NCBI GenBank assembly: GCA_964385175.1
Contig: CAYLNL010000008.1
Span: 82,725 to 146,724 of the forward strand
Reading direction: 5' to 3'
DNA: 64,000 bases
Source: CAYLNL01 sp964385175
GTDB lineage: Bacteria > Bacteroidota > Bacteroidia > Flavobacteriales > Flavobacteriaceae
In this document: positions 1 to 8,294 of the stretch, piece by piece
Layout of the letters: every line of letters starts with the position of its first letter
Numbering within the stretch: the first letter of the stretch is position 1
Program-made: the position numbers and the translations under genes
The notes under the pieces: model-generated
Seen by the model: the letters and a program-made list of their open reading frames with translations, nothing else
The model's database searches: none
What the model was told of the DNA's origin: nothing

Positions 1-2023
1 ATTTGGCATCAAAATCTTTCTTTATCTTACCAAATATGCGGTGAAGTTTCTCATCAATGCCTTTTAGGTCTTTTAATTGATTGAATTTGAGTTTTTTATG
101 GTGGTTGTTTACATGCTCATAGCTGTTTTTCACAATGTATCCTATAGATTGCACCATGTCTTGCAGGTAATCTAATATTAAAATATAGAAACGGCTGGCG
201 TTCACCGAACTTTCATCTAACGATTTTATAAAATAAAAAATATCTGCTTTGAGGTCTTCTACTTCATCTTCGAGTTTTTTAAGGCTTTTGCGGCACTTTT
301 TCAGTTTGGCGAGGTCTTGCAGCCCTAAGCCATGCACTACATCGCCATATAATTCACTAATATGGCGTATGCCCACTGAAATTGCAGTGGAGCTTTCTTG
401 CACCATTTCGTGCATGGTTATAAGGGTGGTACGGTCTAATTTTCGTTTTTCTTTTCGTTCTTTTTCAGCCCGGCGGTGCATCATAAAACTTCTCACCAGC
501 AGCAAGAAAGTTATCACCAGTAAAACAGATACCGCTACCACACCTCCATAATAAATGCACAGTGCAAAGAAGGCAGCAGCCAAAAATGCCACAAGGGCTG
601 TAATGAACCAACCTCCTACCACGTTGAAAACGCCGGCTACTCTATACACGGCGCTTTCCCTATCCCAAGCCCTGTCTGCCAGCGATGTGCCCATAGCTAC
701 CATAAAAGTAACATAAGTGGTAGATAAGGGTAGTTTCAATGAGGTGCCCATTGAAATTAATATACTGGCCACTACCAGGTTCACAGAAGCCCTCACCATA
801 TCAAAAGCAGGTGCGTTGGTGTCTTTTACTTTTTTAGAAAGGGGTTTCACAAAACGCCCGTCTATTTTTTGTTGTATGCGTTGCGGGATAAGCAGGCTAA
901 ACGCTCCGCCTAAATTAGAAAAAGCGCGTACCACTAAACGGGAGAAAAAGTGGGGACGAAATTTTTCGGTTCCTTCTTGCTGCCTGGAAAGGTTAACACT
1001 TGTTTCTATAACGGTACGGGCTTTACGGGAAAACCAAAGGGTTATTACCATAATAAAACCGGCTGTAAATAGCAAGGCATAAGGGGTTTTCACAGCGCCA
1101 GCGAGTTGCTCCATTGTATAGGCATCGGCTGGCAGTGAACTTTGCGACCACAATTGAAAGGATTGCCAGGCGGCTAACGGGGCGCCTATAAAGTTCACCA
1201 GGTCATTGCCTGCGAAAGCCATTGCCAGGGCAAAGGTGCCGGTGAGGATAATGATTTTGAAAATATTCCACTTAAAAACACTTATAATTAGCTGGGAAAT
1301 TATTGTAAAAAACAACCCTAATCCAGCTAATAAAAGAAATGTGTTGCTATCTATCCATGCCAACAGGGGTGCGGGTATAAATGCAACATCTTCTAACCCT
1401 TCTATCAAAATAAAGTAGAAAAGCGCTGTGATGGCGGCGCCCCCAAAAATACCTCCCAAATACTTGGTGGGGCGCTCAAAATGAAAGGAAAAAAGCAAAC
1501 GGGAGATATATTGAACAATGACGCCTACTGTAAAAGCAATGACTACGGAAAGTATTATACCAAAGATAATTTCAGTAGCTTTTTCTGTATTAATATAAGA
1601 GAGTAACGTTAATCCCTCTTGCGGGCTGTGGTATAGTTTAAGGAGCGCTATACAAACAGCAGCACCAAGCAATTCAAAAACAAGGGAAACGGTTGTAGAG
1701 GTTGGCAGTCCGAGCGAATTAAAAAGGTCTAACAGCAATACATCGGTAACCATCACGGCCATGAAAATAATAATAATTTCATTGAAGTAAAAATAGCCGG
1801 GATTGAAAATACCTTTGCGCGCTACCTCCATCATGCCTCCGGAAAAAAGCGCTCCCACGGCAATACCTATGCTGGCTACTATGAGAATAGTTCGGAAAGA
1901 AACCGCTTTAGAACCTACTGCCGAATTGAGAAAATTAGTAGCGTCATTAGTAACCCCCACTGTTAAACTCACAGTAGCCAACCCTAAGAGAGCTATCACC
2001 ATGAAGAGGTATGCCTGATCCAT
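1..2023 (-). CDS. pit: PiT-family inorganic phosphate transporter (3' end outside window)
   Basis: Reading the minus strand from an ATG at 2023 gives an open frame that runs off the left edge. It starts MDQAYLFMVIALL and quickly shows GVTNDATNFLNSAVGSK, which matches the PiT signature (GANDVANA-type). A second motif half (AFAGNDLVNFIGAPLAAW) lies in the middle, as expected for the duplicated PiT fold, with about ten hydrophobic segments. After the last membrane segment comes a charged, coiled C-terminal region (EKERKEKRKLDRTT onward) resembling the PhoU-like tail of long Bacteroidota phosphate permeases. It should import phosphate using the ion gradient across the inner membrane. About 674 residues are visible and no stop is reached. 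Substrate is inferred from the family. Confidence 0.9.
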   Translation of the reverse strand, partial: MDQAYLFMVIALLGLATVSLTVGVTNDATNFLNSAVGSKAVSFRTILIVASIGIAVGALFSGGMMEVARKGIFNPGYFYFNEIIIIFMAVMVTDVLLLDLFNSLGLPTSTTVSLVFELLGAAVCIALLKLYHSPQEGLTLLSYINTEKATEIIFGIILSVVIAFTVGVIVQYISRLLFSFHFERPTKYLGGIFGGAAITALFYFILIEGLEDVAFIPAPLLAWIDSNTFLLLAGLGLFFTIISQLIISVFKWNIFKIIILTGTFALAMAFAGNDLVNFIGAPLAAWQSFQLWSQSSLPADAYTMEQLAGAVKTPYALLFTAGFIMVITLWFSRKARTVIETSVNLSRQQEGTEKFRPHFFSRLVVRAFSNLGGAFSLLIPQRIQQKIDGRFVKPLSKKVKDTNAPAFDMVRASVNLVVASILISMGTSLKLPLSTTYVTFMVAMGTSLADRAWDRESAVYRVAGVFNVVGGWFITALVAFLAAAFFALCIYYGGVVAVSVLLVITFLLLVRSFMMHRRAEKERKEKRKLDRTTLITMHEMVQESSTAISVGIRHISELYGDVVHGLGLQDLAKLKKCRKSLKKLEDEVEDLKADIFYFIKSLDESSVNASRFYILILDYLQDMVQSIGYIVKNSYEHVNNHHKKLKFNQLKDLKGIDEKLHRIFGKIKKDFDAK

Positions 2024-2237
2024 AGACAGTTTTTGTAGATGCCAAATTTCGTTTAACTACGGAGAAGCCATGTTAATTAAATGTTACCAAACTATTAACA
2101 AGCTATCTGGGTAACTACAGATATGGGGTTCGTATCTTAAAAACCTGTAAGAATAAACGGAACATACCTATTCTTGAACGCCCGTTATTTTTTAAACCGC
2201 ATCGTTTTTTTTAACAATAGCCTATCCCCTATTTTTA

Positions 2238-2245
2238 TACCTTTG
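2238..2245 (+). promoter_or_regulatory. Bacteroidota -7 promoter element
   Basis: TACCTTTG matches TAnnTTTG. It lies 23 nt before the ATG at 2269 and overlaps the alternative GTG at 2245, which therefore cannot be the translation start. Confidence 0.65.
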
Positions 2246-2268
2246 TGCGCCATAAGGCAACCCTTTCC

Positions 2269-2937
2269 ATGAAGAAATTTGCAGTGCTTACTATATTATT
2301 TATACTTCCTTTTGTAGTGTATCTTTTCTTTGCTTCGGGCGTGCATAATTTTGCCCGCTTGCCTATCCTCACGCACAACGTGCAGGAGATAGAAGCTACT
2401 TCGCTTACCGGGGAAAAAACGTTTTTGAAGAATAAAATAACGATTCTTGGCTTTTTAGGAAGCCGCCCTGCTTTAAAAAAGGGAAATGTTTTTAATCTTA
2501 ACCAGGAAATATACAAACGCTTTTATGAGTTTACAGATTTCCAAATGGTGATGCTTATGCCTGAAGGCGCGCAACCGGAAGCAATTGCTATACAAAAAGA
2601 ATTGAGCCAGTTTACCGATACCCGTAACTGGAAATTCTTATTTGCCAGTGAAAAACAAGTGGAGGCGCTTTTCCAGAGTTTGAATACTCCTTTCCAATTA
2701 GATGCTATGTATAGCGCTCCCTATGTTTTTATTATTGACAAGGAGGGAAACCTCAGAGGCCGCAATGATGATGAGGATACGAAAATGTTGTATGGTTTTG
2801 ATGCAAGTTCCCCGGCTGAACTTACTAATAAAATGGTAGATGATGTAAAAGTGATGTTAGCGGAATATCGCTTAGCCTTGAAAAAGAATAAAAACCGCCC
2901 GCAAGAGAGCCTTTTACTTAAAAAAGCGAACAAATGA
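2269..2937 (+). CDS. membrane-anchored thioredoxin-fold-like protein without cysteines
   Basis: The 222-residue protein begins MKKFAVLTILFILPFVVYLF, an uncleaved anchor or signal peptide. It continues with a thioredoxin-like layout: a strand ITILGFLGS where a redox protein would have its CxxC, and a late strand PYVFIIDKEGNLRGR resembling the conserved cis-Pro and 'D.eG.iR' part of SCO/thioredoxin folds. No cysteine is present, so it cannot do thiol chemistry. Its stop overlaps the start of the SCO gene by 4 nt (ATGA), so the two are translationally coupled. It probably helps copper or cytochrome oxidase assembly in the periplasm. The start at 2269 is chosen because the promoter element covers the upstream GTG. 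Confidence 0.7.
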   Translation: MKKFAVLTILFILPFVVYLFFASGVHNFARLPILTHNVQEIEATSLTGEKTFLKNKITILGFLGSRPALKKGNVFNLNQEIYKRFYEFTDFQMVMLMPEGAQPEAIAIQKELSQFTDTRNWKFLFASEKQVEALFQSLNTPFQLDAMYSAPYVFIIDKEGNLRGRNDDEDTKMLYGFDASSPAELTNKMVDDVKVMLAEYRLALKKNKNRPQESLLLKKANK

Positions 2938-3617
2938 AAAAGCCCTATTCTTATATAGGAATATTATTAGTGGTTTTGATTTTTGGGATTTTATTTATTC
3001 CCAAAATCGTGGAACGCATACAAGGTAGAGAGGTGGTAGATATGGACCGGCACCAGGTTGACCACAGCAATTCTAAAGCCAAAGAGCTTATTGTTATTGG
3101 TAAAGCGCCTGCTTTTCAGTTCACAAACCAGCATGGAAAAACCATTTCTGAAAAAGAGTATGCGGGCAGTGTGTATGTGGTAGAGTTTTTCTTTACTACC
3201 TGCCCCAGCATTTGCCCTATTATGAACCGAAATTTAGTACAGTTGCAATATGAATTTCGCAATAACCCGTATTTTGGAATAGCTTCTTTCACCATAAATC
3301 CTGAGCACGACACATCTAAAGTGTTAAAAGAATATGCCGAGGCATACCATATTACTCATACGCGCTGGCACCTGCTCACAGGCGATAGAGAAAAGATTTA
3401 CCAATTAGCTAATACAAGTTTTAACCTATATGCGGGAGAAAATAGTAGGGCTGCCGGGGGTTTTGAGCATTCCGGGCTATTCGCTTTAATAGACAAAAAG
3501 GGGAATATACGCTGCCGAAAAGACAACAATGGCAATCCTATTATTTATTATGATGGTACTGAAGCAGAAGGAATACGGATGCTGAAAGCTGATATTGCAA
3601 AACTTTTAAAAGAATGA
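2934..3617 (+). CDS. SCO1/SenC family copper chaperone
   Basis: The 227-residue protein has an N-terminal membrane anchor (residues ~5-24) and the SCO copper motif TTCPSICP (CxxxC). A conserved distal histidine lies in EHSGLFALIDKKG. SCO proteins deliver copper to the CuA site of cytochrome oxidase and act in the periplasm. The gene overlaps the preceding thioredoxin-like gene by 4 nt and forms a two-gene operon with it. No oxidase subunit gene lies nearby in this window. Identity is firm at family level; the exact partner oxidase is unknown. Confidence 0.92.
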   Translation: MKKPYSYIGILLVVLIFGILFIPKIVERIQGREVVDMDRHQVDHSNSKAKELIVIGKAPAFQFTNQHGKTISEKEYAGSVYVVEFFFTTCPSICPIMNRNLVQLQYEFRNNPYFGIASFTINPEHDTSKVLKEYAEAYHITHTRWHLLTGDREKIYQLANTSFNLYAGENSRAAGGFEHSGLFALIDKKGNIRCRKDNNGNPIIYYDGTEAEGIRMLKADIAKLLKE

Positions 3618-3673
3618 GGGGGAGGTATTAGTAGTGAGTAGTGAGAATTATGCGTTTTTCAGTTAAAGAACGA

Positions 3674-3842
3674 GGCAAGAAACAAGAAGCAAGAAGCAAG
3701 AAGCAAGAAACAAGAAACAAGAAACAAGAAACAAGAAACAAGACAGTTTTCATTTCTGGATAGACGGCGGTTTTAACCGTCGGCTTTAGTCAAGAACCAA
3801 GAAACAGGACAGTTTTCATTTCTGGATAGACGGCGGTTTTAA
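3674..3842. repeat. heptamer run plus 35-bp direct repeat
   Basis: From about 3674 to 3742 there is a run of about ten units of AAGAAAC/AAGAAGC. It is followed by two identical 35-bp copies at 3742-3776 and 3808-3842 (start GACAGTTTTC, end CGGCGGTTTTAA), 66 bp apart. The second copy runs into the last codons and stop of the minus-strand lipoprotein gene (stop at 3839-3841). Confidence 0.85.
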
Positions 3843-4555
3843 TGGGCGGCTTTGTTGGCATGCAGTTTTTTCACGTATTCGCCCAACGCTTTGCCATACT
3901 TAGATGCAGCCACTTCGGGGGTAAGCGCTTTGTAAATGGTATCTATGTATTTAGACTGGGCATCATACACTTCGGTAAGGGCTATATAGGGGGCTACACA
4001 AGAGTTTTTGTTGTTAAGAGCGAAATTTAGGGCGAATAAATAGGAGCGTACCATATTTTTTTCAATAAGTCGCTGTATCGAATCAGCCTCTTGCTGGCGG
4101 TTTTCTTTTTTAGCTTCTAATTGAGATTTAATGAACTCTAATCGCTGGTCGCTAAAGCGGGAGCGATTTTTCTGGTACTCTTCCCATTTTTGTTGGGTAG
4201 CCGAACCGGTTATAACAGCCTCCACTTCAAAAAAATCGCGGGTAGTTTGTATATTAATAGTTCCCGGTTCTGCAAAAAATAAAAGATGGTCGTTGAGGGG
4301 ATTGGCATCGTTTTTCTCTAAATGCAGGTAAAAAACTTCGGGGCTTTCTAACGGAACCTGAAACGTAAACCGGCTGTCGCCATTTATTACGAGTGAGTCC
4401 ACTGTTACCAAGGCGCTGTTTTGCACTCGTTGCAAATAGAGCGTTCCCTTTTTTAGCCCTGCTATCGCCCCGGTGAGTTGCATTTGGTTCTTTTCTTGCT
4501 TTTTGCAAGCGCCCAGGCAGGCAAGAAAAAGAAAAGAATAAACCAGCTGTTTCAT
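3839..4555 (-). CDS. DUF4369-like lipoprotein
   Basis: The 238-residue product starts MKQLVYSFLFLACLGACKK, a lipoprotein signal with lipobox LGAC. The N-terminal half (MQLTGAIAGLKKGTLYLQRV, later LLFFAEPGTINIQTT) resembles the DUF4369 domain that precedes thioredoxin domains in many Bacteroidota lipoproteins. Here the thioredoxin part is absent and the C-terminal half is helical and charged (QLEAKKENRQQEADSIQRL). It should sit in the outer or inner membrane facing the periplasm. Role unknown. The last codons lie within a 35-bp intergenic repeat, so the C-terminus may have been altered by repeat insertion. Confidence 0.75.
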   Translation of the reverse strand: MKQLVYSFLFLACLGACKKQEKNQMQLTGAIAGLKKGTLYLQRVQNSALVTVDSLVINGDSRFTFQVPLESPEVFYLHLEKNDANPLNDHLLFFAEPGTINIQTTRDFFEVEAVITGSATQQKWEEYQKNRSRFSDQRLEFIKSQLEAKKENRQQEADSIQRLIEKNMVRSYLFALNFALNNKNSCVAPYIALTEVYDAQSKYIDTIYKALTPEVAASKYGKALGEYVKKLHANKAAH

Positions 4556-4612
4556 AGAATTTACCGTTGTATAAGCATATCTTTTTTAGCAGCTTTGTTC
4601 AAAGAATATCCA

Positions 4613-6751
4613 TCAGGAGTTTTCACTTTCGGTACGTACCGGCCTGGTAAGGAGCGCCTTGCGGGAAACCCTGGATTTTCTAGTTTTGGGGTCAATACCT
4701 AAATATTTCACCTGTAGCGTATCCCCTACTTTTAATATGTCGCCAACCGTAGGAACTCGTTTCCAATCTAATTCTGAAATATGAAGCAAGGTATCTTTGC
4801 CGGGCACAAATTCTACCACTGCCCCAAAGTCGAGAATTTTGGTTACGGTAACGGTATAAATCTCGCCTTCTTTCGGCTCAAAAGTAGTTTGGCGTATGGC
4901 AACGGCAGCGCGTTCAATACCTTCCTGGTTGGTGCCCAGGATTTCCACGATGCCTTTATTACCTATTTCTTCAATAACAATGGTAGTTTCGGTACTGCTC
5001 TGCAATGCCTGGATGTTCTTACCGCCAGGACCTATTACAGCGCCAATATAATCTTTGGGGATTTCTATTTTCAGCATTTTAGGAGCGGTTGGCTTCACCT
5101 GGGGCCTGGGAGCGGCCATAACTTCTGTTATTTTCCCAAGAATGTGCAACCTGCCTTCGCGCGCCTGCGCAAGGGCTTTTTCCAGGATTTCATAAGAAAG
5201 TCCCTTAATCTTTATATCCATTTGGCAAGCAGTAATACCATCCTGGGTGCCTGTTACCTTAAAATCCATATCGCCCAAATGGTCTTCATCGCCTAAGATG
5301 TCTGAAAGTACCGCCCATTTACCGGTTTCTATATCGGTAATGAGGCCCATAGCGATGCCCGAAACGGGTTTTTTCAGTTGAATGCCCGCATCCATCAACG
5401 CCAGGGTGCCTGCACAAACAGTAGCCATGGAAGAAGAACCGTTGGATTCTAAAATTTCTGAAACCACGCGAATAGTGTAGAGCGAATCTTCGGGAATCAT
5501 ATTTTTTAGCGCACGTTGGGCTAAATTTCCATGTCCTATTTCTCTCCGGGAAACGCCACGGATGGGTCTTGCCTCACCGGTAGAAAAAGGTGGAAAGTTG
5601 TAGTGTAAATAAAATTTTTCTTCTCCCTGGAAAGTAGGCGCATCTATCACGTTCACATCCATAGACGTTCCGAGTGTTACAGTGGTGAGAGATTGGGTTT
5701 CGCCTCTCGTAAAAATGGCAGAACCATGAACCCCGGGTAAATAATCTATTTCGCACCAGATAGGGCGAATGTCTTTTGTGCCGCGGCCATCTAACCGATT
5801 TCCTTCGTTCAAAATAAGATTTCGCACTGCCTCTTTGTGAGTTTGGTGGTAATAATCAGAAATAAGCTGTCCTTTCTCTGCCAACTCATCTTCGGTAAAC
5901 CAGCTGTGTATTTCTGTTTCTATGGCAGCAAAGGCATCGCTTCGTTCTTGTTTAGCGGTATCTGCTTTTGCTATCTGGTAGCATTTTTGGTAGGCAAAGT
6001 CATATATCTTTTTGTAAAGCGCCTCGTCTTCCTGTGCTTGCTCATAGGTGCGTACTCCTGCAACACCTACCTTTTCGGCTAAACGCTTTTGGGCTTCAAC
6101 CTGCACTTTAATAGCTTCGTGGGCAAATTGTATAGCGGCAACCATATCTTTTTCAGGCACTTCTTTCATTTCACCCTCCACCATCACCACCGAATCGGCG
6201 GAAGCGCCCACCATTAAATCTATATCAGACGTTTCTAATTGTAAACGACTTGGGTTTATAACAAATTGGCCGTTTACGCGGGCTACCCGCACCTCTGAAA
6301 TAGGCCCGTGAAAAGGAATATCTGAAATGGCAATGGCAGCCGAAGCGGCTAACCCCGCCAACGCATCGGGCAATATGTCTTTATCGTGCGACATAAGTTG
6401 AATCATTACCTGTGTTTCGGCGTGGTAATCTTTTGGGAAGAGGGGGCGCAACACCCTGTCCACCAAGCGCATGGTAAGTATTTCGTCGTCGCTGGGGCGA
6501 TTTTCCCGTTTTAAAAACCCACCGGGGAATCTTCCGGCGGCAGCAAATTTTTCGCGGTATTCTACAGTTAGGGGGAGAAAATCTACATCGGGGGCTGCTT
6601 GTCTTGCAGAAACCACCGTTGCCAGCAACATGGTGTTTCCCATTTGCACCACAACAGCGCCATCGGCCTGTTTTGCCAGTTTCCCGGTTTCTATGGATAT
6701 GGTTCTTCCATCTCCTAAATCAATATATTCTTTTTTTACATCGGGCATCAT
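4613..6751 (-). CDS. pnp: polyribonucleotide nucleotidyltransferase (PNPase)
   Basis: 712 residues, the usual PNPase length. Two RNase PH-like domains are visible: the first with GRFPGGFLKRE, the second with RGETQSLTTVTLGT and the phosphate-binding region SNGSSSMATVCAGTLALMDAG. They are followed by a KH domain (IGPGGKNIQALQ) and an S1 domain (VTVTKILDFGAVVEFVPG). PNPase degrades RNA 3'-5' by phosphorolysis as a cytoplasmic trimer. It lies downstream of rpsO on the same strand, the order also found in E. coli, with two hairpins between them. The start is one of two adjacent ATG codons (6751 or 6748). Confidence 0.98.
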   Translation of the reverse strand: MMPDVKKEYIDLGDGRTISIETGKLAKQADGAVVVQMGNTMLLATVVSARQAAPDVDFLPLTVEYREKFAAAGRFPGGFLKRENRPSDDEILTMRLVDRVLRPLFPKDYHAETQVMIQLMSHDKDILPDALAGLAASAAIAISDIPFHGPISEVRVARVNGQFVINPSRLQLETSDIDLMVGASADSVVMVEGEMKEVPEKDMVAAIQFAHEAIKVQVEAQKRLAEKVGVAGVRTYEQAQEDEALYKKIYDFAYQKCYQIAKADTAKQERSDAFAAIETEIHSWFTEDELAEKGQLISDYYHQTHKEAVRNLILNEGNRLDGRGTKDIRPIWCEIDYLPGVHGSAIFTRGETQSLTTVTLGTSMDVNVIDAPTFQGEEKFYLHYNFPPFSTGEARPIRGVSRREIGHGNLAQRALKNMIPEDSLYTIRVVSEILESNGSSSMATVCAGTLALMDAGIQLKKPVSGIAMGLITDIETGKWAVLSDILGDEDHLGDMDFKVTGTQDGITACQMDIKIKGLSYEILEKALAQAREGRLHILGKITEVMAAPRPQVKPTAPKMLKIEIPKDYIGAVIGPGGKNIQALQSSTETTIVIEEIGNKGIVEILGTNQEGIERAAVAIRQTTFEPKEGEIYTVTVTKILDFGAVVEFVPGKDTLLHISELDWKRVPTVGDILKVGDTLQVKYLGIDPKTRKSRVSRKALLTRPVRTESENS

Positions 6752-6810
6752 AAACTACGGGGTGTTAATTAAACAAAAAATGGCAGGCGTGTTGTTTTGT
6801 GGAGCGTTGT

Positions 6811-6838
6811 AAAAACCCATGAAAAGACAGGGGTTTTT
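6811..6838 (-). promoter_or_regulatory. hairpin in the rpsO-pnp spacer
   Basis: Inverted repeat AAAAACCC (6811-6818) and GGGTTTTT (6831-6838) with a 12-nt loop, in the leader before pnp. It could be a second terminator or an RNA-processing site; position between rpsO and pnp fits either. No experiment implied. Confidence 0.5.
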
Positions 6839-6842
6839 AATG

Positions 6843-6869
6843 GAAAAAAAGAGGCGTCCTGCCTCTTTT
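6843..6869 (-). terminator. intrinsic terminator after rpsO
   Basis: On the minus strand the stem AAAGAGGC (6868-6861), loop AGGAC, stem GCCTCTTT (6855-6848) is followed by a T run (6850-6843). It lies 3 nt after the rpsO stop codon. Read-through would feed pnp. Confidence 0.8.
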
Positions 6870-6871
6870 CA

Positions 6872-7141
6872 CTACTTTCGTATATTCAGTTCTTTAATAA
6901 TGGTACGGTATCGTTCTATGTCTTTATCTTTTAGATAATCTAGTAACCGCCTTCTCTTACCTACCATTTTCATAAGGGAATGTTCGGTATTATAGTCTTT
7001 GGGGTGTTTGTTCAAATGGCCGGTAAGGTGGGTAATCCGATGGGTAAAAAGGGCTATTTGCCCTTCGGTAGAACCCGTATTTTTTTCGGATGCTCCGAAG
7101 GTTTTAAAAAAATTCGCTTTTACATCACTGGTTAAATACAT
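6872..7141 (-). CDS. rpsO: 30S ribosomal protein S15
   Basis: 89 residues beginning MYLTSDVKANFF, with the S15 core GSTEGQIALFTHRI, HLNKHPKDYNTEHSL and MVGKRRRLLDYLK. S15 binds the central domain of 16S rRNA. The ATG at 7141 is preferred over the in-frame GTG two codons upstream because it matches the family N-terminus. pnp follows downstream after a terminator-like hairpin. Confidence 0.97.
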   Translation of the reverse strand: MYLTSDVKANFFKTFGASEKNTGSTEGQIALFTHRITHLTGHLNKHPKDYNTEHSLMKMVGKRRRLLDYLKDKDIERYRTIIKELNIRK

Positions 7142-7187
7142 AATCACTGGTTTTTGTGTAACAGTCCTGTTTTTTTTTAACAGGCTG

Positions 7188-7195
7188 CAAATATA
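7188..7195 (-). promoter_or_regulatory. -7 promoter element for rpsO
   Basis: On the minus strand TATATTTG matches TAnnTTTG, 46 nt upstream of the rpsO ATG. Confidence 0.6.
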
Positions 7196-7300
7196 GTGAT
7201 ATTTTTTTATTTACGGCGTTTATTATTGATACAGATTTTTTTTAATGGGTTTAAACCTTTTTCGCTATGGGATGTCATAGCAGCATAAAAATTATAAAAA

Positions 7301-8167
7301 ATGACAAAAATGAAAACAAACCATCAACGTGTAAAGAAATTCACAATAGTAGCTGCTTTGGTTTCTGTATTCTTTGCTTGTGAGAAAGAAACAGCTGGCG
7401 AATCTGCCATAAGTTCGCAAGACCTCTTGCGTAATGCCAACCTGGAGCTTATATCTGAGGAGGTAGATAATATCGTGGAAACAGTTTTCTATGAAGATAT
7501 TTCTGCTGATGCAGCGGCTAAATCTGGCGCCGTTTTGAAAACCGATGAAGCGCCTTATTTACCGGCTTGTGCAGTGATTACTACCCAGGAAACCGGGATG
7601 ACTACCGAAAAAATAATTGATTTTGGCGATGGATGCGGGTTTGTGAATGGGGCTGTTTTGCGGGGTAGTATTCACCTTAGCTATGAAAAAAACCCGGAAG
7701 CTGCTTCTGTATCTATAAGCGTTTCGTTTGAAAATTTTTATATCAATGATGCCAGCATCTCTGGTGAACGAAATGTGGTGCGTGTACTTGCCAATGAAAA
7801 TGGCAACCCGCAGGCTACTATTAGTTTTACTATAGGTGTGGTGTGGGAGAATGGGGTTAGCGCACAACGAAGCGGGACAAAAGTAAGGGAATGGATAGAA
7901 GGGGCAGATACTCCTGGTATATGGGGTGATAATGTATATGTAGTTAGCGGGGAATGGACTACCGTTTTCTCAACTGGAACTATACATGAGGGGAAGGTTC
8001 TGGAGCCGTTGCGCAGGGAATTATCGTGCCGGTTTTTGGTAAGCGGTCTCTTAGAGATACAGCGAAACCAGTATAAAGGGGTGTTAGATTATGGGAATGG
8101 GGATTGTGATAATGAGGCGGAGTTTACGTATGAAAATGGAAATACGCGTACCATTTTGCTGAATTAA
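7301..8167 (+). CDS. lipoprotein of unknown function
   Basis: 288 residues with a signal sequence (KKFTIVAALVSVFFACEKE) ending in a probable lipobox cysteine. The mature part has no motif I can assign. It is rich in beta-strand-type sequence with aromatic and Gly/Asn turns, and carries about six further cysteines (for example LPACAV, DGCGF, ELSCRF, GDCDN), which could form disulfides in the periplasm. This kind of protein is common and unnamed in Bacteroidota. A clear terminator follows the gene, so it is probably a single-gene unit. Start could also be the ATG at 7310. Confidence 0.7.
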   Translation: MTKMKTNHQRVKKFTIVAALVSVFFACEKETAGESAISSQDLLRNANLELISEEVDNIVETVFYEDISADAAAKSGAVLKTDEAPYLPACAVITTQETGMTTEKIIDFGDGCGFVNGAVLRGSIHLSYEKNPEAASVSISVSFENFYINDASISGERNVVRVLANENGNPQATISFTIGVVWENGVSAQRSGTKVREWIEGADTPGIWGDNVYVVSGEWTTVFSTGTIHEGKVLEPLRRELSCRFLVSGLLEIQRNQYKGVLDYGNGDCDNEAEFTYENGNTRTILLN

Positions 8168-8191
8168 CTTATTAGAAAAAGCAAAAGGTAG

Positions 8192-8221
8192 AAGCCCGGG
8201 CAAATGCTCCGGGCTTTTTTT
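8192..8221 (+). terminator. intrinsic terminator
   Basis: Stem AGCCCGG (8193-8199), short loop, stem CCGGGCT (8209-8215), then a T run. It lies 25 nt after the lipoprotein stop codon. Confidence 0.88.
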
Positions 8222-8294
8222 AGTTTCTTTTTTGAGGGCGATTTTTATAGATTGTATGGGGAAAGATTATAAAAATGTAAAAACCAGCCTGCCA

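Noticed and set aside
249..2018. Several plus-strand open frames over the first 2 kb
   Set aside because: They are antisense to the phosphate transporter, whose minus-strand translation is continuous and has family motifs.
3674..3842. CRISPR-like repeats
   Set aside because: Only two long copies plus a heptamer run; no spacer pattern.
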